Shown: one piece after another, positions 59,750-64,000 of the stretch
Numbering within the stretch: position 1 is the first letter of the stretch
How the letters are laid out: every line of letters starts with the position of its first letter
Translations under genes and position numbers: made by a program
Origin: Rotaria macrura
Lineage: Eukaryota > Rotifera > Eurotatoria > Philodinida > Philodinidae
Assembly: GCA_900239685.1 (NCBI GenBank)
Contig: OENT01000578.1
Span: 1-64,000 of the forward strand
Direction of reading: 5' to 3'
Length of the DNA stretch: 64,000 bases
Notes under the pieces: model-generated
What the model was told of the DNA's origin: nothing
The model's input: the letters and a program-made list of their open reading frames with translations, nothing else
Database searches by the model: none

Positions 59750-62700
59750 ATTTATAATCTAATGAAGTTCGTTTCAGTTTCATATCATCAATATTTTATG
59801 TTTTCATTTTCTTCCATTGAGCTTTGTGTGTGACGAATATTTTCTATTACTATAATCAAAAACTAATGTTTCATGTTTCGGCATTATTAAACATCAATGT
59901 TCTTGATTTTCTCACGTCAAAAAAGGGCAAACTAGAATGTTTATGCTTTCTAAGTTAAAGTAGAAAAATAAAACCGTGAAAGCTTTTAAGTACATAATTA
60001 AATTGTAGTAGTTTCTTTTTTTGCGACGATACTAAAACATTGAACATACTTTTTAATTTTATGGATAAAGATCGATGATAAGACAAGATTTTAACAATAA
60101 TTACCACGGAGTGTATGAAATGACATGCTTTTAACTCTCTCTTACTCTTTCGCTCTCTCCCTCATCAATTAACTTTCCCATTACTTTTAATTGTGCGATT
60201 TGAAAACCTTCAATTGAAATTTAAGCATCACATATTTTGAAAAGGCTTCTTTCTTTTTACGACAATATAAAAAAGATTTTAAAGTAAGTTTGTCTCGCTT
60301 AGATTCTACCTCGTAATTTATATTTTATTTTGCTATCAATATGAATAGTCTACGAGCTGAATGAGATCAGTTCACATGGCAATATAAAAATCTTAATCAT
60401 TTAGTTAGTACTGAAATAATATTTTGCAACTTATTAGACAACTGACCAAAATAAGTATTTATTTTCAATTTATCCAATTAACTATTCGTACTGGTCATAT
60501 GATTCCAATCTTTTCATCTGAGAATTCGCAGAAAGTTTGCCCTAGTGAATTGTTACTCGATTGACTTCATTCGAGATGGAAGAAAGCATAGCATAAACAT
60601 TTCTGCTTCTTTTGTTTGCAGAATAAAAGAAGATTAAATTATTCATCATAATAATCTCTAGGACTTTCTTGTTACGCATGTATTTTAATGGAACCCTTTT
60701 GCGCTGCAAATAATTGAATTCATAAATAAAAAATAGAATATTGACGCTTAAAATGACTTATATATAGATCTACGATAAGTATTCAATTAATCATTAAATG
60801 AATAGAATCTACTAAAGTTTGTGATGTACAAAGTTAATTTGACGAGAACAATGCTCATCCGACAGAAGTTCTCGAGTAAAATTGATAGGCAGACATTAAA
60901 GTATTGAACGTGATCGAATTCAAACCTTTTCTTTCCACAATTCTGTTTTCCTATTTTATGATGTTTAATGAGTTGATCATCAAAAGAAGATCGTAGAACA
61001 GATACAATTCGATGCATTCTTTTTCTTTGAAACTAGATACCATTAGAAACACCGAGTTTCTGCATGCCTGAACTTCAACATATATGGTTTTAATCTCAAT
61101 GAATTGGAATTGGCAACTGCTAACAACATGTCTTATACTATTACAAAGACAGATGTATTTTTTAAAATATATTATCTTTGCAAAACACGCAATAGAACGA
61201 TGTTTAACCATAGATGACTTGTGTATACATACTTTCGGTCTACACATTTGTTTTAGATGTAAAGAACACAATTCAGATCTTTGTTCCTGTCATCATTAAA
61301 TGAAAAGATTTCGACGACTAATTATATGTTTTTTGAAAAAACAACATGTCAAAATTATATACATCCCATACAGTGCTAGTCTCATTTTTTTTGTGATGTA
61401 TTAGAGCAAGTATAATTACGTATAATCAATTTTGTCTCAGAGAATATTTTCATTGTCGTCGCTGTATGGCACTTAAAGGAAGGTTATCAGTGAATATTTA
61501 TTCTTTCATTATTATCAACCAATAAGAAAACAGAACTAAGCATTTTATTTTTCTAGTTCTTATATAAATTATCTTACTTTCTTCGAGAATCTGTGTTCAT
61601 TCTCAGTAAGTTTCACTGATAGTATATAATCTTAAAGAAAAATTAATTGTGCCTTTTTTTCCCATTAGAAACAAATTCAACTACAACAACAAGGTGAGTA
61701 TTATTTTACAAAGTAGCTTCCCAGTTATTTTTATCGGTATCGTTGATGTATCAAGAATTTTATAAAAAAAAACATCAATACAACGTATGTTTTCATGTAT
61801 TGAACAAGAAATTCCTTAGAAACGCATGAGGAATAATGGTAGTCCTTTTCTAGAAACATCTATTTCCTAAATGATGTATCTAGTAAAATTTTGTATTCAA
61901 AATCATGGTATGCGCATCGCCGACAACAAAAGAATTTCTACTTTTTATTTCTCCGTAACTATTTTCCCTAATATATCTATCGATGAGATCCTAATTGATA
62001 TGAACCTCAATGACAAGAAAAACAAGAGGAATAGACAGTGTGAGTTAATATCGATGAAATAATCTATCTCATAAAAAAAAAATTTTCTAATGAACATTAA
62101 GTCAAGATTTATCGATCTATGTACATATATGTACGAGGCAACACAACATGCTTCTCTAAATTTACACTGAACCTCGAATGTTTTCTTGACATTCATCCAC
62201 ATGAGAGTTTATACCTATGAGATTCACACTTGCGTGTTAAGTTCGATGATTAATTGTGATAATCAAGTACATCATTCATTAATCGAAATTCGAGTAATAA
62301 CAATAGAAGTTGATTGACTAGTCACAAGTCTTAGTAAAATCAAGGACAGTGCGGGATGTAAATGAAAACACTATCCCATATCGATGTTTTTTTTTTATTT
62401 CTATGAAACAAGAACAACAATATTGTAATCTTGAAAACTATTCTAATCGTTACTGCCTTATGGTATGAATAGAAGGAAATTTCAAATGAATATTTATTAT
62501 CTAATTAGTTTTAGTTAATAGGTGAATTAATGGTTACTTTATTTCTTGTTCACATTTCTCTAAGTCATACGGTCCGATTGAATAAACTAACTTCATCATC
62601 ACTAATATTGTCTGTAAATATTTAACAATTTAAGAAGATTAGAAAAAACGACCATATTTCTTTTCATCGAGATTATTATCAACGAGATTTAAATAGTTAA

Positions 62701-64000
62701 GTATAATTAGTAGAAGGAGATTTTTTTCTTTCACATGTTAATTGATTCTAAAATGCATTACATTAATACTATCACTTCTTTATCATATGATCTAGTCTCT
62801 TTTCTTTTTGAGAGTGACATCAACTAGAATTTTATCATCATAAATAATTAACAAGGGAAAAAATTCATTATCCTGCCCAAACACGTATTGAACTCTACTC
62901 CAAGGTTATACCGTTGTGTGTTACATAATACTGTTCAACATTCAGTCTATAGCCGTCTATTGCATGTTGAAAGCCAGACATTGCATTGTACTCAGTTGAT
63001 GGCTGAACTTTAACATGTGGTCTAGTATTTACATGCTGTAGACTTAGGTAGACTGAACTTCGAATACTATAACCTAACAGAGATCGCTCGTCGAATTCAA
63101 TGTCTTTTGTGAAAATTTATCATAGTTACTATATAATTTCCTACTAGAATTCATTAAAAATTCTTATGATTATTTCGCGTCTTTTTTAATAGAATTTTCC
63201 CAACGAAAAACATACTAGCTAATATTCATTTCAAATGAAAAAAAATGTCAGTAGTGTTTAATTGATCTTCATGAAAACAAGATAGAGATGTGTTCTCTAG
63301 TTGAACTCGCTTCTTTGTTGTTCGTGACACGTGCAAACCTGAAGAACTATCCATGGTGCATAATTTTCTTTGCATAAACGTGCGCTTCCAAACTTGCATG
63401 ATTTATACCGTAATTGGTGAGCCAAAGGCATAAAAATCCTTTGCATTAGTATTCTGTAAAACATCCAACTAGCATTTCACTATGAAAGGAATCCTCTTAG
63501 TCATGCAGATTTTCTGAGGTTTATAACATCCGTTAAGTTCTCCGCAGCCATGCATATTAAAGTAAATCTTGTTTAAATTTTTCATTTCTATCACTCATAT
63601 AATTATACATACATATGTCAAATGACAGATGCTTTTCCACTGGTGTTTTTGTTTCACAATATGCCATTTTTTGTTTATACTTAGAGGGCGAGTGTTGCTT
63701 AGGGGTTCACCAAGTTATCAAAGGTGAAAATGCTTCGCTCCGAAAGATCGAACAGAATTTTTTATGATTACAATACATTCATCTTTCCATTTTCTCTCGT
63801 TTTCTGAGCAAATAACTTTTGAACATTATCTCACATATATCAAACCAATCGTCTTCTAGTTATTATTTGCTTTTTGCTCTCTGAGTAGTAATTTTTTGCA
63901 ACGGTATCAATAGAGTTATGACAATGATAATAAACGGTACTACGGTTGTCAATCAGCACGGATAAATGCCTCTTTTTACCGTTGTTCTTAATGAACCTGC
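59750..64000. other. AT-rich end of window, no supported gene
   Basis: I see no coding exon I can defend. A possible transcription start with two small non-coding exons near 61.56-61.69 kb is listed separately. The remainder is AT-rich with short frames only. Confidence 0.35.
61561..61693 (+). promoter_or_regulatory. Possible TATA box and 5' UTR exons
   Basis: TATATAAAT at 61561-61569 is followed about 37 bp later by CTCA|GTAAGTTT (donor at 61606), a pyrimidine-rich stretch and CCCATTAG (acceptor at 61668), then a 25-base segment ending AAG|GTGAGTA (donor at 61694). This pattern looks like the 5' end of a spliced transcript. No downstream coding exon was found before the end of the window. 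Confidence 0.25.

Overview
The window is animal nuclear DNA. Genes are sparse, AT-rich and split by short (about 40-80 bp) GT-AG introns, and there are many decayed DNA transposons. I read it as most likely a bdelloid rotifer. The reasons are an interstitial array of TGTGGG, which is known as the bdelloid telomeric hexamer, an NHL-repeat gene of the type expanded in bdelloids, a fragment of a bacterial-type SecA-like helicase, and very compact introns. The phylum is an inference; the eukaryotic, intron-bearing nature is seen directly.

Layout of genes. 7.0-8.0 kb (+): 3' part of an NHL-repeat gene with one in-frame stop. 14.5-17.2 kb (-): a BEN-domain gene whose last intron holds a complete but dead mariner element. 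20.1-20.65 kb (+): a broken SecA-like helicase fragment. 21.9-22.7 kb and 45.1-45.5 kb (+): two paralogous small genes with DxNxDGxIGG calcium-loop repeats, sharing a 4-nt first coding exon. 25.6-34.0 kb (-): a UBASH3-like histidine-phosphatase gene with a 5-kb nested transposon in one intron. 34.9-36.3 kb (-): an MLKL-like protein (N-terminal helical bundle plus kinase domain). 40.4-42.75 kb (-): a type I membrane protein of six exons, including a probable GC-AG intron. 47.8-56.4 kb (-): an ODF2/cenexin-like centriolar coiled-coil gene, with a large foldback element in its long intron.

Mobile DNA dominates the rest. I could define several elements by matching termini and target-site duplications: two hAT-like elements with perfect 8-bp duplications (9581-10424 and 13483-13686), a third hAT-like element with a near-perfect duplication (28987-30047), two mariner-type elements with TA duplications (14816-16131 and 28505-33495), and a TTAA-flanked C/G-capped element (31405-32271) with a relative at 59168-59745. 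Foldback families also appear: one built of GAGTAC repeats (1.85-2.73 kb), one with CCCAGG ends (4.0 and 57.1 kb), and a 1.66-kb inverted repeat at 51.0-52.7 kb. Two copies of a roughly 300-bp repeat (20.64 and 24.77 kb) sit next to telomere-like CCCACA tracts, suggesting that 20-25 kb holds subtelomere-derived DNA.

The genes do not form an operon or obvious pathway. UBASH3-like and MLKL-like genes are head-to-tail neighbours and both belong to signalling or cell-death families. Exon models were built by hand from reading frame, splice-site phase and similarity to remembered families; 5' ends are mostly unresolved. The 59.8-64 kb end holds no gene I can support beyond a possible transcription start near 61.6 kb.
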